From positions 1 to 60,113 of the forward strand of contig NZ_BONQ01000187.1 in assembly GCF_016862795.1 (NCBI RefSeq): 60,113 bases of DNA, read 5' to 3'. Positions 41,995 to 51,912 of the stretch are shown piece after piece (position 1 is the stretch's first letter; the number at the start of each line of letters is the position of its first letter). The notes under the pieces were generated by a model. The model saw nothing but the letters and a program-made list of their open reading frames with translations. It was not told the origin of the DNA and ran no database searches. The DNA comes from Dactylosporangium siamense (GTDB lineage Bacteria; Actinomycetota; Actinomycetes; Mycobacteriales; Micromonosporaceae). Made by a program: the position numbers and the translations under genes.

Positions 41995-44145
41995 GTGGGG
42001 GTCGTGGCCGACGCTGCGCCGGTCCGCCGGCGCTGGAGGGTGACGATCGCCGACATCCCGGTCGCCGGGAAGCTCGCCCTCGTCCTGATCCTGCCGCTCG
42101 CCGGGCTGCTCGGCCTCGCCGGCGTCGCCGCGTCCGGCTACGCCGCGCAGAGCGGCCGCATCGGCGACCTGCGGGGCGCCGTCGCCGCCGGTGCGCAGGC
42201 CGGCCTGGTCACCGACGGCCTGCAACGCGAGCGCCTCGCGCTCGCCCGGCTGCTCGGCGGGGACGGCTCCCGCGACGCGTTCGCCACCGAGGCCGCCGGC
42301 ACCGACGCCGCCGTCGCCCGGTTCCGCGCCGCCGCCGCACACGTCGACGGCGGCGCCGCGCTCGCCCGGGCCGTCGACGGCCTCGACGGGCTCGACCTGC
42401 TGCGGGCCCGCGCGTCCGACACGTCCGGGCAGCTGGTGCTGCTCGGGTACCGGCAGCTGATCGCCGATCTCGTCGCCTTCCAGCAGGGCATCGCCGAGCG
42501 CCCCGCGCCGCCGGCCGTCACCGCCGCGATCCGGGCCGCCGGCTGGCTCGCCGAGGCCGGGGAGGAGCTCGCCCTGGTCCAGCTGGGGACCTTGCGGGCC
42601 CTCGCCGCGGGGGAGCTGACCCCGGCGGACCGCGACGACGTGACCGCCCACCGGGCCGCCGCCGCCGGCGCGTTCGAGCGGTTCACCGCGGCCGCCACCC
42701 CGGCGTGGCGCGCGCAGCTGGCCGGCCTCTCCCTGGACGTCGAGCGGCCCGCGCCGGCCGCCACCGACGCCGCCGGGTTGGCCCGGACCAGCCTCGCCCA
42801 GCTCGACGGCCTGCGGGTCCTCGCCGACCGGGTCGCCGCCGACAACGCCGCCGCCGTCACCGACGCCCGCGACCGGCAGAACCGCACGATCATCCTCGGC
42901 CTCGCGGCCGTCCTGCTGGTGGCCGCCGCCGCGGTCTGGCTCGCCGTCGCCGTCGGCCGGTCCCAGCGCCGGGGGCTGCGCGCCCTGCTGCAGGCGCCGG
43001 CCGCCGAGCTCACCGCGGGCGGGCGGGACGAGGTCGGCCGGGTCACCGAGGCGTTCAACGCCGTCCGGCGGGAGGCGGCCCGGGCGGCCGCCGACCAGGC
43101 CGCGCTGCGCACCGGTATGAGCGGCGCGTATGCCGACCTCGCGCGCCGCTCCGCCCGGCTCGCCGACGCGCTCCTCGAGCGGCTCGACGACGTCGAACGC
43201 GACGAGGCCGACCCGGACCGGCTCGCGACGCTCTTCGCCGCCGACCACCTGGCGACCCTGCTCCGTCACGACAACCACAGCCTGCTCGTCCTCGCCGGCG
43301 CCGGCACCGCCCGCGAGCACGCCGCCCCGGTGCCGCTGCTCGACGTGCTGCGGGCCGCCCAGTCGCAGATCGAGGCGTATCAGCGGGTCGAGTACGGCCG
43401 GGTCGACGACGCCGTGGCGGTCGAGCCGGCGGCCGTCGACGGGGTCGTGCACCTGCTCGCGGAGCTGCTCGACAACGCCGCCAGGCACTCGCCCGCCGAC
43501 CGGCCCGTGGTCGTGGAGGCCCGGCACATCGGCGACGGTGCCACCATCCAGGTCGCCGACCGCGGCCCCGGGGTCGACCCCGCCCGCCTCGAGGAGCTCA
43601 ACGGCCGCCTCGCCGACCCGGCCCCGTTCGGTCCGCGGCCGGGGCTCACCGTCGTGGCCCGGCTCGCCGCCCGGCACGGGCTCGACGTCACGCTGGTGCC
43701 GTCGCCGCACGGAGGGTTGGTGGCCGCGGTACGGCTGCCGCCCGCGCTGATCGTGCCGGCGCTACCCGTGCCGGTGCCGGGTGTTCCTGCCCGTCCCCTG
43801 CCGCCGCGGGTGCTCGAACGCAGTCCCGCGCTGCCCGGGGCCGAGCCGATGGACATCCCGCATCCGCGCAAGGACGGCGGCCGGCGCCCGGCCGTCCGGG
43901 CAGGTGTGGCCGCCGACGGGCCCACGGTCGAGGCCCGGGCGTTCGACGGCGACCCGCCGCGGCGTACCGTCGAGTCCGGTCCCGCTCCAGGCTCCGCTCC
44001 GGGCCCCGCTCCTGGCCCCGCCCCTGTCTCCGCTCCGGTCGAACCCGACGACGTCAGCGACCTGCTGTCGACCTACCAGCACGCGATCGGTCGTTTCGAC
44101 GCCGTGACGGTGCCGGTGAACCAGGAAGGACATGCCACGTCATGA
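41995..44145 (+). CDS. NIT-like membrane sensor histidine kinase, second copy
   Basis: A 716-residue kinase of the same family as that at 2902. Membrane helices lie at about 24-50 and 298-322 around a helical sensor with DGLQRERLALARLL. A short HAMP-like linker, ADHLATLLRHDNHSLLVLAG (phosphoacceptor region) and an ATPase domain with LLAELLDNAARHSP and DRGPGV follow. The last 140 residues are a Pro/Ala-rich tail with PGSAPGPAPGPAP repeats. GTG 41995 follows GGGGAGGCG; GTG 42004 is an alternative. A 190-bp divergent region separates it from the DUF1800 gene. Only a roadblock gene accompanies it. Confidence 0.83.
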   Translation: MGVVADAAPVRRRWRVTIADIPVAGKLALVLILPLAGLLGLAGVAASGYAAQSGRIGDLRGAVAAGAQAGLVTDGLQRERLALARLLGGDGSRDAFATEAAGTDAAVARFRAAAAHVDGGAALARAVDGLDGLDLLRARASDTSGQLVLLGYRQLIADLVAFQQGIAERPAPPAVTAAIRAAGWLAEAGEELALVQLGTLRALAAGELTPADRDDVTAHRAAAAGAFERFTAAATPAWRAQLAGLSLDVERPAPAATDAAGLARTSLAQLDGLRVLADRVAADNAAAVTDARDRQNRTIILGLAAVLLVAAAAVWLAVAVGRSQRRGLRALLQAPAAELTAGGRDEVGRVTEAFNAVRREAARAAADQAALRTGMSGAYADLARRSARLADALLERLDDVERDEADPDRLATLFAADHLATLLRHDNHSLLVLAGAGTAREHAAPVPLLDVLRAAQSQIEAYQRVEYGRVDDAVAVEPAAVDGVVHLLAELLDNAARHSPADRPVVVEARHIGDGATIQVADRGPGVDPARLEELNGRLADPAPFGPRPGLTVVARLAARHGLDVTLVPSPHGGLVAAVRLPPALIVPALPVPVPGVPARPLPPRVLERSPALPGAEPMDIPHPRKDGGRRPAVRAGVAADGPTVEARAFDGDPPRRTVESGPAPGSAPGPAPGPAPVSAPVEPDDVSDLLSTYQHAIGRFDAVTVPVNQEGHATS

Positions 44146-44534
44146 CGGCTCCCACGGGGCTCGACTGTGTGCTCAGCGGCTTCACGGAACGTGTCGCCGG
44201 CGTCCGGCACACCGTCGCGGTCTCCGGGGACGGCCTGCTGGTCGCGGCGTCCAACGAGCTGCCACCCGAACGCGCCGACCAGCTCGCCGCGATGGTCGCC
44301 GGCGTGGTCTCCCTGGCGCAGGGACTCTCCGCGTGCACCGACGCCGGCCCGGTCCTGCGCACGATCGTGCAGATGGGGCGCAGCCTGCTGTTCGTCATGG
44401 CCCTCGGCGACGGGCACACGCTCGCCAGCCTGGCCACCATGGTCCAGCCGGGCTGCGACGTGGGCCAGGTGGCGTTCGAGATGACCGGCCTCGTCGATCA
44501 GGTCGGCGCCGTCCTGACCCCCGCCGCGCGGTAG
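44142..44534 (+). CDS. Roadblock/LC7-domain protein, second copy
   Basis: A 130-residue roadblock protein similar to that at 5742: RHTVAVSGDGLLVAASNELPPERADQLAA and FEMTGLVDQVGAVLTP mark the fold. It overlaps the kinase stop (ATGA). No DUF742 or GTPase gene follows; the convergent YihY gene ends three bases later. It may therefore share the GTPase of the first module or act alone. Confidence 0.87.
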   Translation: MTAPTGLDCVLSGFTERVAGVRHTVAVSGDGLLVAASNELPPERADQLAAMVAGVVSLAQGLSACTDAGPVLRTIVQMGRSLLFVMALGDGHTLASLATMVQPGCDVGQVAFEMTGLVDQVGAVLTPAAR

Positions 44535-44537
44535 CCC

Positions 44538-45521
44538 TCACAGGTCTGGATCCCGGTCGTCCTTGACCTTGCTGGCGTCGCGCAGGGGGATGAACGGCTC
44601 CTGCTCCTCCGGCAGGCCGCCCTGGATGGCGCGGCCGCGTTCGAGCTCGGCGTCGAACTCGGCGCCCAGCAGGATCGCGATGTTGGAGATCCACAGCCAG
44701 ACCAGGAACGCGATGATGCCGCCCAGCGTGCCGTACGTCTTGTTGTACGAGCCGAAGTTCCCCACGTAGACCGCGAAACCCGCGGAGGCGACCAGCCAGA
44801 TGAACACGGCCAGCCCACCGCCGGGCGTGACCCAGCGGAAGCCGGTCTGGCGGGCGTTGGGGGAGGCCCAGTAGAGCACGGCGAGGATCAACAGCACGAC
44901 CAGCAGCAGGACCGGCCACTTGGCGATGTCCCAGATCTGCACGGCCTGCTTCGACAGCCCGATCCAGCCCCCGGCCTGCTCGGCGAACTTGCCGGTGAAC
45001 ACGATGCTCATCGCGGCGAGCGAGATGAGGATGCCGACCACGACGGTGACGCCGAGGCGGATCGGCAGGACCTTCCAGATCGGGCGGCCCTCGGGGACGT
45101 CGTAGATGGCGTTGGCGGCGCGGATGAAGGCGCCGACGTAGCCGGAGGCGGTCCACAGCGCGCCGAGGAGGCCGACGATCGCGAGGAAGCCGGCCGAGCC
45201 GGAGCCCTCCTTCAGCTCGCCGACGGCGTCGTTCACCGGCCCGGCGACGGTCGGCGGGAACAGCTCCTGCGCGTTGCGGATGACCGCGTCCTGGGTCGTG
45301 TCGGTGAGCAGCATGCCGGACACGGCGAGCAGCACGAGGATGCCGGGGAAGATGGACAGCACCCCGTAGTAGGTCAGCGCGGCGGCCCAGTCGGTGAGGT
45401 TGTCGTCGTTGAACTCCTTGACCGTGCGCTTGAGCACGTCGATCCAGGAGCGCTTGGTGAGCTGCGAGAGCCGGCTCGGCGGGTTCTCGAGCTCGGGGCC
45501 GGTGGGGTCCTCCTGCGCCAT
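44538..45521 (-). CDS. YihY/BrkB-family membrane protein
   Basis: A 327-residue protein with six predicted membrane helices. NLTDWAAALTYYGVLSIFPGILVLLA near residue 40 is the family start, and PGGGLAVFIWLVASAGFAVYV and LVWLWISNIAILLGAEFDAEL are conserved at the end. The old name RNase BN is no longer held for this family; the role is unknown. The charged C-terminus is cytoplasmic. A second, shorter relative is at 51068. Confidence 0.88.
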   Translation of the reverse strand: MAQEDPTGPELENPPSRLSQLTKRSWIDVLKRTVKEFNDDNLTDWAAALTYYGVLSIFPGILVLLAVSGMLLTDTTQDAVIRNAQELFPPTVAGPVNDAVGELKEGSGSAGFLAIVGLLGALWTASGYVGAFIRAANAIYDVPEGRPIWKVLPIRLGVTVVVGILISLAAMSIVFTGKFAEQAGGWIGLSKQAVQIWDIAKWPVLLLVVLLILAVLYWASPNARQTGFRWVTPGGGLAVFIWLVASAGFAVYVGNFGSYNKTYGTLGGIIAFLVWLWISNIAILLGAEFDAELERGRAIQGGLPEEQEPFIPLRDASKVKDDRDPDL

Positions 45522-45557
45522 GCCCTACCTATGCCCTGCCGGTGTCCGGGGATAACG

Positions 45558-45947
45558 CTATGGTGCGACCCTTCCGGCCCGGATCAGGGCGACCTGCACC
45601 ATGTCGACCAGTTCGGTGGCGCGGAACGGCTTGGCGACGACCGAGGCGTCCTCGCCGAGCTCGACGACGGCGGCGTCGAAGTACGGCAGGCCCGACATGT
45701 ACATGATGAGCGCGTCGGGGCAGTTGGCGCGGACCACCTCGGCGACCTGCACGCCGGAGCCGTCGTTGAGCTTCAGGTCGGTGATGGCGAGGTCGATCGC
45801 GGCGGGGTGCTCGACGCAGACGCGTTCGGCGCCGGCGAGACCGGACGCCGTGTACACCTCGGCGCCGGCGCGGCTGAGCACCCGTTTGACGATCTCGCAC
45901 AGGTCCGGCTCGTCGTCGACGACGAGGACGCGTAGGTGCTCCAGCAT
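45558..45947 (-). CDS. Stand-alone response regulator receiver
   Basis: A 129-residue CheY-like domain with no output domain. The acidic pair is in VLVVDDEPDL (residues 7-16), the phospho-Asp in AITDLKLNDGSG (about 55) and the Lys in VAKPFRATEL (about 107). ATG 45947 follows AAAGG and was preferred over longer frames. It may pass phosphate to another protein. No kinase lies next to it. Confidence 0.87.
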   Translation of the reverse strand: MLEHLRVLVVDDEPDLCEIVKRVLSRAGAEVYTASGLAGAERVCVEHPAAIDLAITDLKLNDGSGVQVAEVVRANCPDALIMYMSGLPYFDAAVVELGEDASVVAKPFRATELVDMVQVALIRAGRVAP

Positions 45948-46026
45948 GCCTTTACGATAAATCGTGATTGTGCCGGACTTGCCGTACTTGGCCTTTTCCC
46001 CGGGCTTCCTCCGGCCTCGCTCGGCG

Positions 46027-46689
46027 CTACCTGACAGGGTTGCCCGGCCGGATCCGGCGCCGGCTGAACCCGAGGAACACCACCAGCACGCATGCCACCA
46101 CCAGCAGCACCGCCGCGTAGGTCCACCAGGCCGGGCGGCCGGCGGGCGTGGGAGTGGCCGCGGCGGGGGGCGCGGCGACGCTCGTGACGAAGTCGGCGGG
46201 TGCGGCGGCGGCACTGGTCGCGGCCGGCGCGGCGGCGCTCGGCGACGACGTCGGGGTCCGGGTCGGCTTGGCGGAGGCGCTGCTCTTCACGCCCGTGGTC
46301 ACGGTGAAGGAGAAGCTGCCGTTGCCCGCCACGCCGCCGCTGCCGCTGGCGGTGTAGGACACGGTGTAGCTGCCGGGCGGCCCGTCGGGCACGCCGAGGG
46401 CGATGCGGGCCGTCTCGTTGCGCACGCTGACCGCGCCGAGGGCGACCGTGGTGTTGTCCGGTCCGAGCAGGGTGACCTGAGCGTCCAGGATCTTGTCGTT
46501 GAAGACCAGCTGGAGCACCTGCGGCAGGTGCCCGACCCGGGTCTCCGCGCCCGGCGTGCTGCTGGCGAGCATGAGTCGCGGTGCATATGCGGTTACAATT
46601 GACGGAAACGGCAGGATGCCAAGAATTCCGACAATTATCGCGGCGAGAACTGAACTCCGCCTGACCACACCAACAAATCGCCCGGTCAT
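46027..46689 (-). CDS. CopC-domain exported protein with degenerate copper site
   Basis: A 220-residue exported membrane-anchored protein. The signal peptide ends before YAPRLMLASSTPGAETRV, which matches the CopC start, and the beta-sandwich runs to SFTVTTG. A Ser/Ala/Pro linker and a C-terminal helix (about 190-210) with RRRIRP follow. The usual N-terminal His (HAxLxSSxP) is replaced by YAP, and the DGHxxxG copper motif by ASGSGGVAGNG, so the classic copper ligands seem lost. It is divergent from the membrane protein at 46753. Confidence 0.75.
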   Translation of the reverse strand: MTGRFVGVVRRSSVLAAIIVGILGILPFPSIVTAYAPRLMLASSTPGAETRVGHLPQVLQLVFNDKILDAQVTLLGPDNTTVALGAVSVRNETARIALGVPDGPPGSYTVSYTASGSGGVAGNGSFSFTVTTGVKSSASAKPTRTPTSSPSAAAPAATSAAAAPADFVTSVAAPPAAATPTPAGRPAWWTYAAVLLVVACVLVVFLGFSRRRIRPGNPVR

Positions 46690-46752
46690 GGGCGGAAACG
46701 ATAGTGCATTGATGTCAGCGATGCGCGGTCGACGGTGTTAGCGTGCCGTTTC

Positions 46753-47616
46753 ATGCAGGGCAGTTGGCGTGAACTGGTGCAAATCAAACGGCCTCCGGCG
46801 CCGACCCCGGCGAGCCGGCGGCTGCGGCGCATCGTGCTGCTCACCGCCGTGCTGACCCTCGCCGCGGACCTCGTCAACCTGGAGTACTCCACCGAGGGAG
46901 GATTCGGCCTCGGTGTGCGGACGTTCTGGGCGATGCTGCGCGCGCTCGGATTCCTGTTCCTGATGCGGGAGATCCGCTGGGGGCGGCTCACCGCCCGGCC
47001 GTTCGGGTTGATTCTCGCGATCACCACGGTGTTCGCCTCGGCCCGGCTCGCCCAGCCCCGCGCGGACGGGTACCTGCCGCCGTGGCCCGTCCTGGTGGCG
47101 CTCGCGGTCATCCTGGCGCTGTGCGCGGTGGTGGTGTGGCAGCTGTTCCGCTCGCCCGACATCGCCGCGCACCTGACCCGCCGCCCGCCGAAGCGGCCGA
47201 TCCCGCCGTGGGCGCTGACCGCGCGGGTCGCCGCGCTGTCCTACTCCGCGCTGCTGACGGTGCCGTGCCTGGTCGCCGCCGGCACGCTGTGGGACGAGCC
47301 GCGCCAGCCCCGATCGACCGCGGTGCCGCTGGTCATCTCGTGGTTCGTGCTCGGCATCGCGATCGCGTTCGTGGCGTCGCTGATCAGCTTCGCGATGATG
47401 TTCGGGCACACCTGGGCCCGCGTGCTCCTCGCCATGATCAGCGTGTTCGTGCTGGTGGTGCAGCCGGTGCTGTGCTGGCTGATGCTCGGCGCCGACGGCC
47501 TCATCCGCGACGGCATCCCGCTCGTCCTCGCGGCGCTGGTCTGCCTCTACGGCCTGGCCAGATCGGGCGCCGGCAGGCCCGACATGGCGGCCGGCACGTC
47601 GTCGGCGCCGGTGTAG
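46753..47616 (+). CDS. Integral membrane protein of unknown function
   Basis: A 287-residue protein with about seven hydrophobic segments, for example LRRIVLLTAVLTLAADLVNL, VLVALAVILALCAVVVWQLF and PLVISWFVLGIAIAFVASLI. I do not recognise the family. ATG 46753 was chosen; an earlier in-frame start adds six residues. Its last 70 bp overlap the convergent MerR gene, which leaves the true end of its C-terminus under double coding constraint. Confidence 0.6.
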   Translation: MQGSWRELVQIKRPPAPTPASRRLRRIVLLTAVLTLAADLVNLEYSTEGGFGLGVRTFWAMLRALGFLFLMREIRWGRLTARPFGLILAITTVFASARLAQPRADGYLPPWPVLVALAVILALCAVVVWQLFRSPDIAAHLTRRPPKRPIPPWALTARVAALSYSALLTVPCLVAAGTLWDEPRQPRSTAVPLVISWFVLGIAIAFVASLISFAMMFGHTWARVLLAMISVFVLVVQPVLCWLMLGADGLIRDGIPLVLAALVCLYGLARSGAGRPDMAAGTSSAPV

Positions 47617-47954
47617 ACGCTGATCTTGTACTCGATGAGCGCCAGGTCGGTCTGCAGCTCGGCGATCTTCTGCTGGACCTGCCGGCGGTGGTCCTCGAGC
47701 AGCTCGCGGCGCTCGTCGAAGGTCGCCGGTCCGACCCGGCACAACTCCGCGTAGCGGCGCATCTCGGCGATCGTCATCCCGGTCGCCCGGAGCCGGGTCA
47801 GCAGCCGGAGCATGCTGATGTCGCGCTCGGAGTAGCGGCGGTGGCCGTTCCAGTCCCGCTCCGGCGGGTCCAGCAGCCCCGCCCGCTCGTAGTACCGCAG
47901 GGTGTGCGCGGTCAGCCCGGTCTGGTCGGCCACCTCGGCGATGGTGTACTCCAT
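47547..47954 (-). CDS. MerR-family transcriptional regulator
   Basis: A 135-residue regulator. The MerR winged helix [27 protein letters not shown] opens the protein and a dimer coiled coil (about 80-115, [27 protein letters not shown]) follows; the C-terminal tail is short, so the effector domain is minimal. It is divergent from an aldo/keto reductase gene with a MerR-type palindrome between, which is a common pair in actinomycetes. It overlaps the previous gene by 70 bp. Confidence 0.9.
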   Translation of the reverse strand: MEYTIAEVADQTGLTAHTLRYYERAGLLDPPERDWNGHRRYSERDISMLRLLTRLRATGMTIAEMRRYAELCRVGPATFDERRELLEDHRRQVQQKIAELQTDLALIEYKISVYTGADDVPAAMSGLPAPDLARP

Positions 47955-47967
47955 GCCGCCAAGCTTG

Positions 47968-47987
47968 CCTTAGAGCGCGCTCGAAGG
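47968..47987. promoter_or_regulatory. MerR-type operator between MerR and aldo/keto reductase
   Basis: CCTTAGAGCGCGCTCGAAGG is a 20-bp palindrome with one mismatched pair. It lies 14 bp from each of the two divergent starts. Its form (CTTAGAG...CTCnAAG) is typical of boxes bound by small MerR regulators controlling aldo/keto reductases. Confidence 0.7.
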
Positions 47988-48001
47988 GGGAGGGTGGAGG
48001 C

Positions 48002-48988
<987 letters not shown>

Positions 48989-49046
48989 TCTCCGTCTGGT
49001 TGGTTGCCCCCTGGGTGGTGCTGGCGCCGCCCGGGGGGTTCGTCGT

Positions 49047-49097
49047 ATGGTGGTCGACGTGTCCGCGTTCCAGAACAGTTGCTGGTGGCCCGCCTGA
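49047..49097 (+). CDS. trp leader peptide
   Basis: A 16-codon open frame MVVDVSAFQNSCWWPA with tandem Trp codons (49083-49088) and a GGGGGG ribosome-binding site. It lies 127 bp upstream of an anthranilate synthase gene. The Trp codons are inside the 5' arm of the first leader hairpin, so ribosome stalling there would free the antiterminator strand. Confidence 0.88.
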   Translation: MVVDVSAFQNSCWWPA

Positions 49098-49160
49098 CGA
49101 GGCGGCCCACCTCCGCGTGACACCCACATCCGCGGCCGCCCTTTCCGGCGGTCGCTTTTT
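49084..49160 (+). promoter_or_regulatory. trp attenuator (alternate RNA hairpins)
   Basis: Hairpin 1:2 pairs 49084-49094 with 49101-49111 (10 of 11 pairs, one C-C mismatch) around TGACGA. Segment 2 (GGCGGC, 49101-49106) can instead pair with GCCGCC (49135-49140), giving the antiterminator. The 3:4 hairpin is the terminator described separately. Low charged tRNA-Trp would stall the ribosome on the Trp pair, favour 2:3 and allow readthrough. Confidence 0.85.
49132..49160 (+). terminator. Intrinsic terminator of trp attenuator
   Basis: A 9-bp stem, GCGGCCGCC (49132-49140) with GGCGGTCGC (49147-49155), one G-U pair and loop CTTTCC, is followed directly by TTTTT (49156-49160). This is a true rho-independent terminator, rare in such GC-rich DNA. 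It stands 63 bp before the anthranilate synthase start. Confidence 0.9.
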
Positions 49161-49223
49161 CGTTCCCTCGTCGTAGGGGCCGGCCGCCCGGACGGACGGC
49201 CAGACCTGAGAGGGACGACCCGA

Positions 49224-51041
49224 ATGCTGCCCGACCTGACCCGCCCGTTCGCCCTGCTGCGCCGCGAAGGCCGCGACGTCGTCGAGGTGCTCGCCGGCAC
49301 CGTCGTCACCGTCGACGCCCTCGGCGACATTCCCGACGAATCGCTGTCGCTGGTGCCGTTCCGGCAGGTCCGCGAGCGCGGCTTCGACTGTGTCGACGAC
49401 GGCACGCCACTGTCGGTGCTGCGCATCGCGTCGCGTGCGCTGCATCCACTCGCTGATGTCATCGCTTGCCTGTCCGCCGTGCCGGTGGTGTTGTCCGGTG
49501 GCGCGTTCGACGTGTCCGACGATGACTACGCGACGATCGTCGCCGAGGTGCTCCGCGACGAGATCGGCCGCGGCGAGGGGTCCAACTTCGTCATCCACCG
49601 GGTGTTCGAGGCCGACGTCGACGGCGACCCGGTCACGGCGGCCCTGGCCGTGTTCCGGCGGCTCCTGGAGCGGGAGCGCGGCGCGTACTGGACGTTCCTG
49701 GTGTCCACCGGCGACCGCATCCTCGTCGGCGCCACCCCGGAGCGGCACGTCAGCGTCGAGGACGGCCTGGTGATGATGAACCCGATCAGCGGCACCGTCC
49801 GGCACCCGGACAAGGCGGCGCTGCTGCGGTTCCTGACCGACCGCAAGGAGATCGACGAGCTGTCCATGGTCCTCGACGAGGAGCTCAAGATGATGGCGAC
49901 CGTCGCGACCGAGGGCGGGCAGGTCGTCGGCCCGTACCTCAAGGAGATGGCGCACCTCGTCCACACGGAGTACCTCCTCGCCGGCCGCAGTGCACTGGAC
50001 GTGCGGGACGTGCTGCGCGAGACGATGTTCGCGCCGACGGTCGTCGGCAGCCCGATCGAGAACGCGTGCCGGGTCGTGGCCCGGCACGAGCGGCGCGGCC
50101 GTGGCTACTACGGCGCCGTCCTCGCCCTGATCGGCCGGGACGCCGCCGGCCGGCAGACCCTCGACGCGCCGATCCTCATCCGCACCGCCGACATCTCCGC
50201 CTCCGGCCGGCTGCGGGTGCCGGTCGGAGCCACGCTGGTGCGGCACTCGACGCCGGCCGGCGAGGTCGCCGAGACGCACACGAAGGCCGCGGGGGTGCTC
50301 GCCGCACTGGGCCTCGGTGGGCCGGCTGAGGCTTCCACACCGACCCTGCTCGCCGCGGACCCAGGGGTGCAGGCCGCGCTCGTCGCGCGCAACGCCACCC
50401 TGGCGCCGTTCTGGCTGCGGGACCACCAGACGCGGGCCCTGGCGACGCCCCAGCTCGCCGGGCGGCGGGTCCTCATCGTCGACGCGGAGGACACGTTCAC
50501 CGGCATGCTGCACCACCAGTTGCGGGTCCTGGGCCTGGACGTCACCCTCCGGAAGTACACCGACGTCCCGTCCGTCGCGGGGTTCGACCTCGTGGTGCTC
50601 GGCCCCGGGCCGGGCGACCCGCGACGGATCGAGGAGCCGAAGATGGCCGCGATGCGGGCGGTCGCCGCGCGGCTGCTGGCCGACGGCACGCCCACCCTCG
50701 CCGTGTGCCTCGGCCACCAGCTGCTGTCGGGGCTGCTCGGGCTGCCGCTGCGGCGCAAGGCCAACCCGTATCAGGGCATGCAGCGCGACATCGTGTTCTT
50801 CGGCCGGCCGGCGATCGTCGGCTTCTACTCCACCTTCACCGCGACGCACCCGCACGACCGCTTCACCAGTGAGTACGGCGACGTGGAACTGTCCCGCGAC
50901 CCGGCCAACGGCGACGTGCACGCCCTGCGCGGGCCGACGTTCGCCGGGGTGCAGTTCCATCCCGAGTCGGTGCTCAGCTACGACGGCATCGAGCTGCTGC
51001 GCGCCATGCTCACCACGCTGCTGCCGGCCGCCGTGTCGTAG
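49224..51041 (+). CDS. trpE: Anthranilate synthase, fused TrpE-TrpG
   Basis: A 605-residue enzyme converting chorismate and glutamine to anthranilate. The chorismate-binding part (1-400) has NPISGTVRHPDKAALL, DRKEIDELSMVLDEELKMMA and MFAPTVVGSPIENACRV, as in the fused actinomycete type. The glutaminase part (about 410-605) has the triad Cys in VCLGHQLLSGL and His-Glu in FHPESVLSYDG. PhzE and antibiotic-cluster synthases look alike, but the trp attenuator indicates a tryptophan role. ATG 49224 follows GAGAGGGA. The YihY gene starts 26 bp later. Confidence 0.9.
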   Translation: MLPDLTRPFALLRREGRDVVEVLAGTVVTVDALGDIPDESLSLVPFRQVRERGFDCVDDGTPLSVLRIASRALHPLADVIACLSAVPVVLSGGAFDVSDDDYATIVAEVLRDEIGRGEGSNFVIHRVFEADVDGDPVTAALAVFRRLLERERGAYWTFLVSTGDRILVGATPERHVSVEDGLVMMNPISGTVRHPDKAALLRFLTDRKEIDELSMVLDEELKMMATVATEGGQVVGPYLKEMAHLVHTEYLLAGRSALDVRDVLRETMFAPTVVGSPIENACRVVARHERRGRGYYGAVLALIGRDAAGRQTLDAPILIRTADISASGRLRVPVGATLVRHSTPAGEVAETHTKAAGVLAALGLGGPAEASTPTLLAADPGVQAALVARNATLAPFWLRDHQTRALATPQLAGRRVLIVDAEDTFTGMLHHQLRVLGLDVTLRKYTDVPSVAGFDLVVLGPGPGDPRRIEEPKMAAMRAVAARLLADGTPTLAVCLGHQLLSGLLGLPLRRKANPYQGMQRDIVFFGRPAIVGFYSTFTATHPHDRFTSEYGDVELSRDPANGDVHALRGPTFAGVQFHPESVLSYDGIELLRAMLTTLLPAAVS

Positions 51042-51067
51042 CCGTCCCGGGTGGGTACCGGGCGGAC

Positions 51068-51874
51068 GTGATGCGTCTGGTGCGGGTCGTCCTGCGGTTC
51101 TTCCACGGCCGTGACCTGAACCTGCACGCCGGCGCCGTCACGTTCTACGGCGCGGTCGCCGTCGTGCCCGTCGCGCTGCTCACCATCAGGCTCGCCGGGC
51201 TGATCGCCGGCGCCGGCCGGGTCCGCGACCTGGCCGGCCCGGTGATCGCGGCGATGCCGGACCGGCTCGGCGCGGACCGGGCGGCCGCGGTCCTGGTCGA
51301 CGCGGGCCTCGGCATGTCGTGGCCGCTCACGCTGATCGCGCTGCTCCCCGCCACCTGGTACGGCGAGGGCCTCCGCCGCGCGTTCGTCTCCCTCACCGAG
51401 GCCGGCCCGCCCGCGGGCTGGCGCGGCCGGCTGCTCATCCTGCCCGTCCTCGCCGCCGCCCCCGCGCTCCTGCTCGGCCTCCTCCTGGTGCTGCCCGACG
51501 CCGCACGTCGCTTGCAGGACGGCGGCTGGTCGAGCGTCGGCGCGGTGGTCGTGTCGTTCCTGGCCACCTGGCTGACCCTCAGCCCGGTGTTCGTCATGGT
51601 GTACCGCTGGTGCGCGCCCCCCAGCCCGGCCTGGCTCCCGACGGTGGTTGTCGGCGCCTTCACGGCGGCGAACGTCGCCGGCTTCGCGCACGGGTTCGTC
51701 CTGTTCTGGTCGCTGCCGCTGGACCTCGGCGCGCCCTTCGGCGGCCTGGACGTCGTCGGCGCCGTCGTCGCCGTCCTCCTGTGGTTGTATCTGTTTCACC
51801 TGCTGACACTCGTCGGCTACGGCGCGACCCTGCAGGCCGCCCGGTGGTGGGCCTTGCGCTCCGCAGCTTCGTGA
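51068..51874 (+). CDS. YihY/BrkB-like membrane protein, short
   Basis: A 268-residue membrane protein with six hydrophobic segments, distantly like the protein at 44538 (LHAGAVTFYGAVAVVPVALLTIRLAG; DVVGAVVAVLLWLYLFHLLTLVGYGA). GTG 51068 is followed directly by ATG 51071; either could be the start. It may be cotranscribed with the anthranilate synthase gene. Role unknown. Confidence 0.78.
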   Translation: MMRLVRVVLRFFHGRDLNLHAGAVTFYGAVAVVPVALLTIRLAGLIAGAGRVRDLAGPVIAAMPDRLGADRAAAVLVDAGLGMSWPLTLIALLPATWYGEGLRRAFVSLTEAGPPAGWRGRLLILPVLAAAPALLLGLLLVLPDAARRLQDGGWSSVGAVVVSFLATWLTLSPVFVMVYRWCAPPSPAWLPTVVVGAFTAANVAGFAHGFVLFWSLPLDLGAPFGGLDVVGAVVAVLLWLYLFHLLTLVGYGATLQAARWWALRSAAS

Positions 51875-51912
51875 ACGATGCTTCCGAAGAATTCTCACCA
51901 TTGGGGGCCTTC

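Noticed and set aside
49224-51041. Phenazine-type PhzE instead of anthranilate synthase
   Set aside because: No other phenazine genes, and a trp attenuator with Trp codons stands upstream.
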